From NCBI RefSeq assembly GCF_029537395.1, contig NZ_CP120677.1:1674001-1738000 (forward strand): a stretch of DNA of 64,000 nt, written 5' to 3'. This DNA is from Tissierella sp. Yu-01. Its GTDB lineage: Bacteria; Bacillota; Clostridia; Tissierellales; Tissierellaceae. Positions 26,574-33,635 of this stretch are shown here, piece by piece (the stretch's first letter is position 1; the number at the start of each line of letters is the position of its first letter). The translations under genes and the position numbers were made by a program. Below the pieces are notes generated by a model that made no database searches, was not told the DNA's origin, and saw only the letters and a program-made list of their open reading frames with translations.

Positions 26574-26618
26574 AAAAATCCCCCTTTTTAGTTTTTGTTA
26601 CTACTATTTATTCCACTC

Positions 26619-28433
26619 CTACTCCACAATAGGAGGTAGAATCTTAAAATTATTCACATCTATAAGACCTTTGTCCGTAATCTTCCATGTAGGGCTTGTA
26701 GATAATGATAAAAATGAAAGATGCATCAATGGCGAATGTATTATACATCCTAAATCTCTTGTTATTATATTTTCAACCTCTGCAATCTTCCTACTTACCT
26801 CATGACCATCTAGTTCATCAGTTATTAGACCCCCGACTGGCAATCGCATTTCCGATATAACCCTTCCTCTCTTAGCTACAGCTATTCCTCCGCCCATTTC
26901 TATAACCTTATTTACTGCTACCTGCATATCTCTATAATTGGTTCCAGTAACTATTATATTGTGAGTATCATGAGCTACACTTTCGGCAAAAGCACCATCA
27001 CTCAATCCAAATCCCTTAACAAAAGCCTTACCTATTTTATTGCCTCTTCCGTACCTTTCGACACAGGCTATTAATAACATATCATTGGATAAGTCTGGTT
27101 GAGCCACACCCTGTTGAACTCTAACCATTTCTTCAAATTTATCAGTCAAATTTTGATCAGGTATTACCCCAATTGCCCTTGCTTTTACAGAACTGCCACT
27201 TGCAGCAATTTCTAAATCTTTTTCATCTATTTGTTCAATCTTAACCGAACATTTAACTTCATCTGGATAGGTATACTTAGGTAAATCTATTAATAGCTCT
27301 CCCCTTGAAGCTACCAGTTCCCCCTTAAGTATTACACCTTCTACCCTCATTTCTTCTAAGTCACTTATTATGGCTATATCTGCTTGTTTACCTGGAGACA
27401 ATACACCTACATTATCTAAACCAAAGTATGTGGCAGGATTAATAGTAACCATTTGTATAGCCTCTGCTGGAGATACTCCTTGTTTGATAGTTCTTCTAAC
27501 TATTTCATTCATATGACCAAGGTTTTCTAAGTCATCTGCAACCATATCATCTGTAGCTAAAATACATCTTCTAGAGTCCATACCCTCTTCAGTGACTGCT
27601 CTTATACATTCAGACATATTCTTTTGAGTTGAACCTTCTCTCATGAAAAGATATACCCCTTGTCTTAACTTCTCTATAGCTTCTGCTTTTGTAGTAGTTT
27701 CATGACAAGAACACTTACCACCTGTAGTGATTATATGTGCAGCTAATTCATTGCCAAATAGCTCAGGTGCATTCCCATCTACTACCATATTTTTGCTTCT
27801 TGCATAGGTAGTAGAAGCAATTAAATCAGTTATAACCTCAGGTGTATTCCTATAAACGTGTTTAGCATTACTAAAACCTTGTAGTTCACCAATTCCAATT
27901 ATATTCTTATAGTTAAGTAAATCCCCCATATCCTTAGAGCTAATATCATATCCAGCTGTCTCTAAATCCGGTGAATCTGGTGTTAACGCTGGAACTACTA
28001 GATATACATTATTTGGTACAGTATCTATTTCATCAGCCATAGCCTTCATACCTAATGAGCCAAGGGCATTTCCTATCTCATGAGGATCTGCTACTAAGGT
28101 TGTAGTTCCTGAAGGAATAGATAGTCTAGAAAACTCCGTTATCGTCAGCATACTACTTTCAAAATGCATATGAGAATCTATAAATCCTGGAGATATATAT
28201 TTGCCCTCAACATCTATCGCCAAGGTTTTTGGACCTATAAGATCCTTACAATCTCCAACAACTAAAATATACTTACCTCTAATTGCAATATCAGCCTTAT
28301 AGATTTCCCTAGTAAGAACATTGATCACGTTTCCGTTGATTAGAACCATATCAGCGTATTCTTTACTTCCCATTAGAACATCTACAAGCTGTCTGTATTC
28401 TATTGCCTGCTTAAAGCTACTTGTGCTATTCAA
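26619..28433 (-). CDS. ade: Adenine deaminase
   Basis: The 604-residue amidohydrolase matches bacterial adenine deaminase: ISPGFIDSHMHFESSMLTITEF (metal-binding HxH), TTLVADPHEIGNALG, CSCHETT, ILATDDM and a long C-terminal domain. It converts adenine to hypoxanthine and ammonia. The start was put at TTG 28433 because AAAGGGGG lies 7 nt upstream; a longer frame from TTG 28451 overlaps the ribosome site and the BMC-P stop. About 20 N-terminal residues before the catalytic domain form a predicted amphipathic helix (SFKQAIEYRQLVDVLMG), ordinary for the family. The gene sits at the end of the shell operon. Confidence 0.95.
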   Translation of the reverse strand: MNSTSSFKQAIEYRQLVDVLMGSKEYADMVLINGNVINVLTREIYKADIAIRGKYILVVGDCKDLIGPKTLAIDVEGKYISPGFIDSHMHFESSMLTITEFSRLSIPSGTTTLVADPHEIGNALGSLGMKAMADEIDTVPNNVYLVVPALTPDSPDLETAGYDISSKDMGDLLNYKNIIGIGELQGFSNAKHVYRNTPEVITDLIASTTYARSKNMVVDGNAPELFGNELAAHIITTGGKCSCHETTTKAEAIEKLRQGVYLFMREGSTQKNMSECIRAVTEEGMDSRRCILATDDMVADDLENLGHMNEIVRRTIKQGVSPAEAIQMVTINPATYFGLDNVGVLSPGKQADIAIISDLEEMRVEGVILKGELVASRGELLIDLPKYTYPDEVKCSVKIEQIDEKDLEIAASGSSVKARAIGVIPDQNLTDKFEEMVRVQQGVAQPDLSNDMLLIACVERYGRGNKIGKAFVKGFGLSDGAFAESVAHDTHNIIVTGTNYRDMQVAVNKVIEMGGGIAVAKRGRVISEMRLPVGGLITDELDGHEVSRKIAEVENIITRDLGCIIHSPLMHLSFLSLSTSPTWKITDKGLIDVNNFKILPPIVE

Positions 28434-28447
28434 AAGCCTACCCCCTT

Positions 28448-28729
28448 TCAATCTTCAGTGAGGTCTGGTAAATCAATGTTGTCAACAATACCTATAATAG
28501 ATGCGTCAATTGGTGCATCAAGTTTTCTTGCTGCTATTCTTCCTGCAGTGCCAGTTGTATAGATTACCACTTCGCCAATTCCTGCACCTACTGTATCAAT
28601 AGCAATTATGGGTTCCCCTTTGGGTTCCATTTTAAATGTGAGAGGCTGTGTTATCATTAGCTTACTTCCAATTAGTTTTTCATCTTTTCTTGTTGCGACT
28701 ACTGTTCCAATTATTCTACCGATATGCAT
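28448..28729 (-). CDS. BMC-P pentameric vertex protein (EutN/CcmL family)
   Basis: The 93-residue protein covers the whole EutN/CcmL domain (PF03319). It begins MHIGRIIGTVVATRKDEKLIGSK and contains AIDTVGAGIGEVVIYTTGTAGR and the closing APIDASIIGIVDNIDL. Such pentamers close the twelve vertices of microcompartment shells. It is the only BMC-P in the locus, which is enough for a closed shell. It lies between the flavoprotein gene (15 bp upstream) and adenine deaminase (14 bp to its TTG start). Confidence 0.96.
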   Translation of the reverse strand: MHIGRIIGTVVATRKDEKLIGSKLMITQPLTFKMEPKGEPIIAIDTVGAGIGEVVIYTTGTAGRIAARKLDAPIDASIIGIVDNIDLPDLTED

Positions 28730-28744
28730 GTTAGCCCCTCCTTT

Positions 28745-29470
28745 CTACCTTATTTCGATATTAATTCCTAACTCCTTAGCCTTATCCTTAGCTAAAGGAG
28801 TTATTAATGTCCCTTTATTTAAAATCAACACCTTCTGCCCCTTATCTAAGTTAACTATATCTCTTTCTGTTATCAGTTGTTTATCCTTACTCTCATATAA
28901 ATCTATACTTTTTCTTGTATTTCTAATTTCTATAGTTCCTATTTCTAAAGCACCCATTTTAATAACATTATCTATATGATCTTCTATCATATTTGATATC
29001 TCTTTGGATTTAGACTGGACCCCCATATAGTTCCTTACTGATTCAAAACCTATATATACCTCCTTACCAAAGTAAAGACAAGACCAGATCAAATTTGGAA
29101 CAAAACCATCTATCATTCCTAAGGAGACTTTAGATAATGTATTCACTGTTATGTTGGGAGCTACTAATATGGAATGCTCCTCTATAATGGATTTGAGATT
29201 AAATATATCCTCTTCTTTATATATCCTTATTGGTTTAATAAGCTCAATTATTCTTTTGGTATCAACTAGTCTTTCAGCCATAAAAGAAAAACCTAATGAT
29301 ACATCATAATTCTTCTTTAAATTCTGAATGAATTTTATTTGCTCTGATATATCAATATTGGAGCCATTGATAAGAACTAAGGCCCTAGCGCTATCACTTG
29401 AAAGACTATTGCTGATTAGCTTTTTGGATATACTCTCCAATACATTGTTTGTTACATTTGATTTAACCAT
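28745..29470 (-). CDS. BMC-associated flavoprotein-fold protein with TPLAKD tail
   Basis: The 241-residue protein has a Rossmann-like flavoprotein (PPC-decarboxylase type) pattern: ALVLINGSNID near residues 30-40, SILVAPNITVNTLSKVSLGMIDGFVP in the middle, and GKEVYIGFESV. The last 40 residues (ITERDIVNL...KGTLITPLAKDKAKELGINIEIR) form the short domain seen at the ends of several microcompartment proteins, where a TPLAxD motif precedes the final strand. A flavin-linked role inside or on the shell is inferred. It lies between a BMC-H and the BMC-P gene. The substrate is unknown and I do not recognise a characterised homologue. Confidence 0.6.
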   Translation of the reverse strand: MVKSNVTNNVLESISKKLISNSLSSDSARALVLINGSNIDISEQIKFIQNLKKNYDVSLGFSFMAERLVDTKRIIELIKPIRIYKEEDIFNLKSIIEEHSILVAPNITVNTLSKVSLGMIDGFVPNLIWSCLYFGKEVYIGFESVRNYMGVQSKSKEISNMIEDHIDNVIKMGALEIGTIEIRNTRKSIDLYESKDKQLITERDIVNLDKGQKVLILNKGTLITPLAKDKAKELGINIEIR

Positions 29471-29487
29471 CTATAAACACTCCAGTA

Positions 29488-29766
29488 CTATTCATACTGA
29501 GATAGAATCACTCTTTCTACCTCTGCATGAGGTCTTGGTATTACATGTACTGAATGAAGTTCTCCAACTGCTCTTGCTGCCTCTGCTCCAGCATCTACAG
29601 CTGCCTTAACTGCACCTACATCTCCTCTTACCATTACTGTTACAAGACCGAATCCAATCTTTTCATAACCAACTAATGTTACATTTGCTGCCTTAACCAT
29701 AGCATCTGCTGCCTCAACACTACCTACTAATCCCTTAGTTTCAACTAATCCTAAAGCTTGACTCAT
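29488..29766 (-). CDS. BMC-H hexameric shell protein
   Basis: The 92-residue protein is a single BMC domain (PF00936): [58 protein letters not shown], closing with [13 protein letters not shown]. Six copies form a hexagonal tile. The pore loop reads EKIGFGLV, so the central pore is lined by Gly/Phe backbone atoms and is probably narrow. It is separated from the next shell gene upstream by a 210-bp gap containing dispersed repeats. Confidence 0.97.
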   Translation of the reverse strand: MSQALGLVETKGLVGSVEAADAMVKAANVTLVGYEKIGFGLVTVMVRGDVGAVKAAVDAGAEAARAVGELHSVHVIPRPHAEVERVILSQYE

Positions 29767-29860
29767 TATTATTCCTCCTTAAATTTAAAATAAATTCACA
29801 AATCATACCCTTCCATTGAAATATATCAAAATCAGAGATTTTGGATATTTCTATTGTTGG

Positions 29861-29946
29861 GCACACGGCAATTCACAGCTCACAATTATTGGGTCATTCT
29901 CTTAGGTCATAAACCCGAGATCCCTCCACTACGGTCGGGATGACAG
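29861..29946. repeat. Composite dispersed repeat inside the shell operon
   Basis: The gap between two BMC-H genes holds CACACGGCAATTCACAGCTC-type sequence at 29861-29888 and then AACCCGAGATCCCTCCACTA...GGATGACAG at 29912-29946. Both unit types match those at 19.8-20.3 kb. A small hairpin, CAAAATCAGAGATTTTG, precedes them at about 29828. Confidence 0.7.
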
Positions 29947-29976
29947 AATTGTAGTTCACTTCTCACTATTACCTAT

Positions 29977-30330
29977 TCACTCTTCACTGTCTTCTTTATT
30001 CTCCTCTTTATTCTCTTTCTCCTCCCTTTTTGACTTCAAATTCTTTGAAAACTTTTCTATTAGAGTATCGACTTCTTCATGTGGTCGTGGTATTACATGA
30101 CTTGAAATTACTGTTCCAACTCTATTTCCCGCCATAACTCCAGCCTCTACAGCTGCTTTTACTGCAGCAACTTCACCTGCTATATTGATAGTTACGCCTA
30201 CACCTTTATTGACACCTATAACCTTTTCAACTCCAACCAAGGTTACATCAGCTGCTTTGCTGGCTGCATCTAAGGCTGTAACGGCTGTTGTCAATCCTTG
30301 TGTCTCTATAAGCCCAAGTGCTTTTTTCAT
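29977..30330 (-). CDS. BMC-H shell protein with charged C-terminal tail and extended pore loop
   Basis: The first 90 residues of this 117-residue protein are a BMC domain (KKALGLIETQGLTTAVTALDAASKAADVTLVGVEKV...SHVIPRPHEEVDTL). The pore loop is longer and different from its neighbours (VIGVNKGVGVTI), implying a wider or gated pore. A tail of about 25 residues, almost all Lys and Glu (KSKREEKENKEENKEDSEE), follows and is likely disordered; it could recruit cargo or neutral partners on either shell face. The tail's last codons border the repeat cluster, so it may have been lengthened by it. Confidence 0.95.
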   Translation of the reverse strand: MKKALGLIETQGLTTAVTALDAASKAADVTLVGVEKVIGVNKGVGVTINIAGEVAAVKAAVEAGVMAGNRVGTVISSHVIPRPHEEVDTLIEKFSKNLKSKREEKENKEENKEDSEE

Positions 30331-30350
30331 ATGACACCTCCAAAACTTAA

Positions 30351-30590
30351 TTAACGACCTCTTTTAATGTAATTAACTGCTTCATCTAGAGACATAACCC
30401 TGGCAGAAGAATTCTCTACAACTGGCTTTTTATCTCCTTGAATTATGTCTTTTAGAAGACTAACTTCTCTGTCCTCTAATTTACCATTATTACTGATAAA
30501 GTTATTGTTGTTAAATTTACTGTTACTTTTATAATTTTCTGTATGGCCTTTGAGCTTACTCTTCATATCTATCATTGCTAAGGGGTTCAT
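30351..30590 (-). CDS. Small disordered BMC-locus protein, candidate scaffold/encapsulation factor
   Basis: The 79-residue protein has no recognisable domain. It runs from MNPLAMIDMKSKLKG through an Asn/Ser-rich, probably unstructured stretch (NYKSNSKFNNNNFISNNG) to a C-terminal segment VMSLDEAVNYIKRGR that would form a short amphipathic helix. Short helices joined by flexible linkers are typical of peptides that tether cargo to BMC shells. It lies exactly between two BMC-H genes (14 bp and 20 bp gaps), so co-expression with the shell is certain if the operon is intact. A role in shell-cargo assembly is inference. Confidence 0.6.
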   Translation of the reverse strand: MNPLAMIDMKSKLKGHTENYKSNSKFNNNNFISNNGKLEDREVSLLKDIIQGDKKPVVENSSARVMSLDEAVNYIKRGR

Positions 30591-30604
30591 TTACTTCACC
30601 ACCC

Positions 30605-30868
30605 TTAAAATAATTTATCGACTTCATCATGAGGTCTTGGTATCACATTAGCTGATACTACTTCAGCTACCTGACTTGCTCTTTCTTTTGCAGTATCCAC
30701 TGCTGCCATTACTGCTGCAACTTCACCTGTTACGGTCACCGAAACAAGACCAGATCCAACAAGCTGGAAATCCATAATCTTTACATTTGCAGATTTAAGC
30801 ATTGCATCTGCAGCTTCAATGGCTCCTGTAAGACTTCTTGTTTCCACCATTCCTATAGCCTCTTTCAT
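30605..30868 (-). CDS. BMC-H hexameric shell protein
   Basis: The 87-residue protein is a compact BMC domain: KEAIGMVETRSLTGAIEAADAMLKSANVKIMDFQLVGSGLVSVTVTGEVAAVMAAVDTAKE and the closing ANVIPRPHDEVDKLF. The pore loop QLVGSGLV is of the PduA/EutM kind with a Gly-Ser-Gly rim. It is the first shell gene after the enzyme genes of the operon. With the two other BMC-H genes it gives three tiles with different pore loops. Confidence 0.97.
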   Translation of the reverse strand: MKEAIGMVETRSLTGAIEAADAMLKSANVKIMDFQLVGSGLVSVTVTGEVAAVMAAVDTAKERASQVAEVVSANVIPRPHDEVDKLF

Positions 30869-30884
30869 TATTACACCCCTTTAT

Positions 30885-32234
30885 TTAACCTATACTTGGG
30901 AAGTATTTACTGATATCAATATTCTCGTAGCTAGGTATTCTGGTTCTTTCAAACTTTCCATTTGAATCTAATGGTTTTGTTGCATCTATACCTATTTTAT
31001 CTGTAACCCCTCTTATATCATGGGATGGTTCCAGAGACGAACCTAATGCACCAGGTATTATAACTACATCATGGCTTGATTGAGCTCTTGTGGTAATTGC
31101 CCACTCAATTTCCCTAGGATTATATATGTCTACATCATCATCTACAATTACAACCTGCTTCAAGTCCTTATTAAGTCCTAATGCGGAAATAATAGCTGAC
31201 TTTGCTTCTCCTAATCTGGTTTGATTCATGGAAACTACCGCATTGAACCTATATCCTCCACCTTCTGTAACATGAACATCCTCAACATTCATTATATTTT
31301 TGAGATAGAAGTACAACTCCATCTCTCTAATAAGTCCGTTAGTTAAATGCTCCTCCTCACATGGAAAGGCTGTTTCATAAATTGGATTACTTCTATGCAT
31401 AATACAATCTATCTCTATAATTGGTTGGGGCGCTTGTTTACCATAATAGCCCATTAATTCTCCAAATGGTCCTTCTAGCTCTCTTTTTCCTGATACCATT
31501 CTACCCTCTAGTACTATCTCTGCATATGCTGGAACGAGAATATCCTTAGTCTCACATTTGACTAGCTCCAATGCTTCACCTCGTAAAGCACTGTCGATTT
31601 CATATTTATCTACTCCATAGGTTGAACTAGGATATTGAGATGCTAAAAGGAATGGCGCATCATATCCAAGAACTATGGCTACATCCAATGACTTACCCCG
31701 TTTTTCTAACTCTAAGAAGTCATTAGTTAACTTAAATGAACCTATTAGTGCGGATATTACATTGCTCTTGTTAACCTGCATTCTTCGAACAGATGTAAAA
31801 TGTCTTCCTGTTTCCGGATCTCTTATAACTAACACACCTGCTGTTATGTAGTGTCCAGAATCCAGTTCATTAAACTTATTTACAGGCAATGTCTTCATTA
31901 CGTCTATATTTCTTGTTATTATGTTTTCCTTTACAGGACCATTATTTACTACCTTATATGGTTTAGGGTTAACTAAGGCTTCCATAAATTTAAAATTTCT
32001 ATCTTCCTTAGTACAGTTCATAAGGTCATAAAATATTTCTCTATTTCCGTATAATCCCCCAACGGATTTTATATTGCTATTTTTAACTTTATTGAAAAGA
32101 ATAGGCTTTTTATTGTGGAAGTACTTTAGCACTGCGCCCATTTCATAGGTGTAATCAATCTCCTTATTACACTCCAGTAAATTATTTGTATGCTTTAACC
32201 TTTCTAGAGTGTATCTAAGCATTTGACGCTCCAC
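30885..32234 (-). CDS. UbiD-family prenyl-FMN decarboxylase
   Basis: The 449-residue protein belongs to the UbiD family (PF01977). Conserved blocks include FTSVRRMQV (Arg of the active site), KRELEGPFGELMGYYG (Glu-Arg-Glu region) and SHDVVIIPGALGSSLEPSH near the end. UbiD enzymes remove CO2 from aromatic or unsaturated acids using prenylated FMN made by UbiX, whose gene lies immediately upstream. The start GTG 32234 follows AAAGGAGG. Within a purine-degrading BMC operon the attractive substrate is 4-amino-5-imidazolecarboxylate; that is inference. Family and cofactor are secure. Confidence 0.92.
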   Translation of the reverse strand: MERQMLRYTLERLKHTNNLLECNKEIDYTYEMGAVLKYFHNKKPILFNKVKNSNIKSVGGLYGNREIFYDLMNCTKEDRNFKFMEALVNPKPYKVVNNGPVKENIITRNIDVMKTLPVNKFNELDSGHYITAGVLVIRDPETGRHFTSVRRMQVNKSNVISALIGSFKLTNDFLELEKRGKSLDVAIVLGYDAPFLLASQYPSSTYGVDKYEIDSALRGEALELVKCETKDILVPAYAEIVLEGRMVSGKRELEGPFGELMGYYGKQAPQPIIEIDCIMHRSNPIYETAFPCEEEHLTNGLIREMELYFYLKNIMNVEDVHVTEGGGYRFNAVVSMNQTRLGEAKSAIISALGLNKDLKQVVIVDDDVDIYNPREIEWAITTRAQSSHDVVIIPGALGSSLEPSHDIRGVTDKIGIDATKPLDSNGKFERTRIPSYENIDISKYFPSIG

Positions 32235-32273
32235 TTATACAACCTCCTTTCTTTTGTCATAACTCAAGACACA

Positions 32274-32297
32274 GTTCAGAGTGATTTTCTCTGAACG
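32274..32297. promoter_or_regulatory. Hairpin between ubiX and ubiD
   Basis: GTTCAGAG, a 7-nt loop and CTCTGAAC form a perfect 8-bp stem in the 121-bp gap, the only sizeable gap in the enzyme half of the BMC operon. There is no T-run, so an RNA-processing or stability role is more likely than termination. Confidence 0.4.
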
Positions 32298-32355
32298 CTA
32301 TGTCTTTATTATCCATTGGCTATGCGATTCTTAACATCGTTTACGAAGTAATGTT

Positions 32356-32931
32356 TTAGAATTGTAAGCCATCGGGCTGTCCCTTCCATCTGTTGATTAA
32401 ATTATTATCTATATTAAACATGTCAAGAATTCTACCTGTCATGTTCAATACTATATCCTCAAGTGATTCTGGGTGATTATAGAATCCTGGACTTGGAGGA
32501 AAAATAGTCACACCAATTCTCGATAGCTTTAACATATTTTCTAAATGAATTGGACTAAGTGGTGTTTCTCTCGGGACTAATATTAGCTTTCTTCCCTCTT
32601 TTATAGATACATCACAAGCCCTAGATATTAGAGAATCAGAAAAACCATTTGCCACGCTGGCTAAAGTCTTCATTGAGCATGGAACAACAATCGTACCATC
32701 AACCTTGAAGGAACCACTTGCAATAGGTGCTGCAAAGTTTTTGTTATCATGATAGTAGGTTGCCATTCTCTTCAACTGTTCAAGACTTACTCCACATTCA
32801 TGATTGGTAACGTATTCGCCCATGGTACTAACGACCAAATGAGTTTCTATATTTAATTCCTTTAAAGCCCTTAGGAGCGAGATACCATAGATTACTCCAC
32901 TCCCTCCGGAGATTCCTACCACTATTTTCAT
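32356..32931 (-). CDS. ubiX: UbiX-family flavin prenyltransferase
   Basis: The 191-residue protein starts KIVVGISGGSGVIYGISLLRAL, the FMN-binding loop of the UbiX/Pad1 family. It contains VVPCSMKTLASVANGFSDSLISRACDVSIKEGRKLILVPRETPLSPIHLENML, where the Ser/Glu and RETPLS residues bind the prenyl phosphate. It makes prenylated FMN from FMN and dimethylallyl phosphate for UbiD decarboxylases. Its position directly upstream of the UbiD gene shows they work as a pair. Full length for the family. Confidence 0.95.
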   Translation of the reverse strand: MKIVVGISGGSGVIYGISLLRALKELNIETHLVVSTMGEYVTNHECGVSLEQLKRMATYYHDNKNFAAPIASGSFKVDGTIVVPCSMKTLASVANGFSDSLISRACDVSIKEGRKLILVPRETPLSPIHLENMLKLSRIGVTIFPPSPGFYNHPESLEDIVLNMTGRILDMFNIDNNLINRWKGQPDGLQF

Positions 32932-32982
32932 TTTAGATCTCTCCTCATGCCAACATGGGGAAGGTAACCTTCCCCTTTTTTG

Positions 32983-33594
32983 CTATTTAACTTTGTTTTC
33001 TGGATCTCCCCCACCTATCCATGGGTCTATTCCCTTATCCCATGCATCTTGGTATTCTGCTATTGTTATTACCTTAGTAAATATACTTAAATCCTTTAAT
33101 CCCCACTCATGCATTTCTTTAGTTTTGGAATCTACTCCATCACTAAGTGTAATTACTTTATATGCTCTAGCTAATGCATCAGTTGCAGTACTTCTAACAC
33201 ATACATTAGTCCATGTTCCTGTAACTACTACTGTGTCTATATCTTCTTCTCTAAGATATAAGTCTAAATCTGTATATGCAAATGCACTATGTCTTCTCTT
33301 TGGAACTACATATTCATCATCAACTGGTGCAAGTTCATCTATTATTTGAGATCCCCATGTTCCAGCAACTGCATGAACTGGACGAACTTTAAAGTCCGCA
33401 TCATTTTTACGATGTGCTTCCTGAATATGAACTATTTGTATGTCATCCTTACCCACTGCTCTTCTATCCCTAACCCATTTGAAGAGCTCTTGTAATTTTG
33501 GAGTTATAATACCAGCTCCCTCACAATAAAGAGCTCCTTTTGGATTAGCAAAATCATTTAACATATCAATTACTAATATCGCATGTCTTGGCAC
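32983..33594 (-). CDS. Isochorismatase-fold cysteine amidohydrolase (N-carbamoyl hydrolase type)
   Basis: The start was set at GTG 33594, with AAAGGGGG 7 nt upstream, giving 203 residues (MPRHAILVIDML...); a longer frame would overlap the preceding gene. The catalytic triad of the cysteine hydrolase family is visible: Asp in VIDMLNDF, Lys in VPKRRHSAF and Cys in TNVCVRSTA. Members cleave ureido or amide bonds (N-carbamoylsarcosine, ureidoacrylate, biuret, nicotinamide). Following a cyclic amidohydrolase, the expected task is release of the carbamoyl group from a ring-opened ureido product. The exact substrate, perhaps 4-ureido-5-imidazolecarboxylate, is inferred. Confidence 0.88.
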   Translation of the reverse strand: MPRHAILVIDMLNDFANPKGALYCEGAGIITPKLQELFKWVRDRRAVGKDDIQIVHIQEAHRKNDADFKVRPVHAVAGTWGSQIIDELAPVDDEYVVPKRRHSAFAYTDLDLYLREEDIDTVVVTGTWTNVCVRSTATDALARAYKVITLSDGVDSKTKEMHEWGLKDLSIFTKVITIAEYQDAWDKGIDPWIGGGDPENKVK

Positions 33595-33635
33595 TTCTAT
33601 TCCCCCTTTTACTATATATTCTTTAATCATTATCT

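Noticed and set aside
28448-28451. TTG 28451 as the adenine deaminase start
   Set aside because: It overlaps the BMC-P stop and the ribosome binding site itself; TTG 28433 has the correct spacing.
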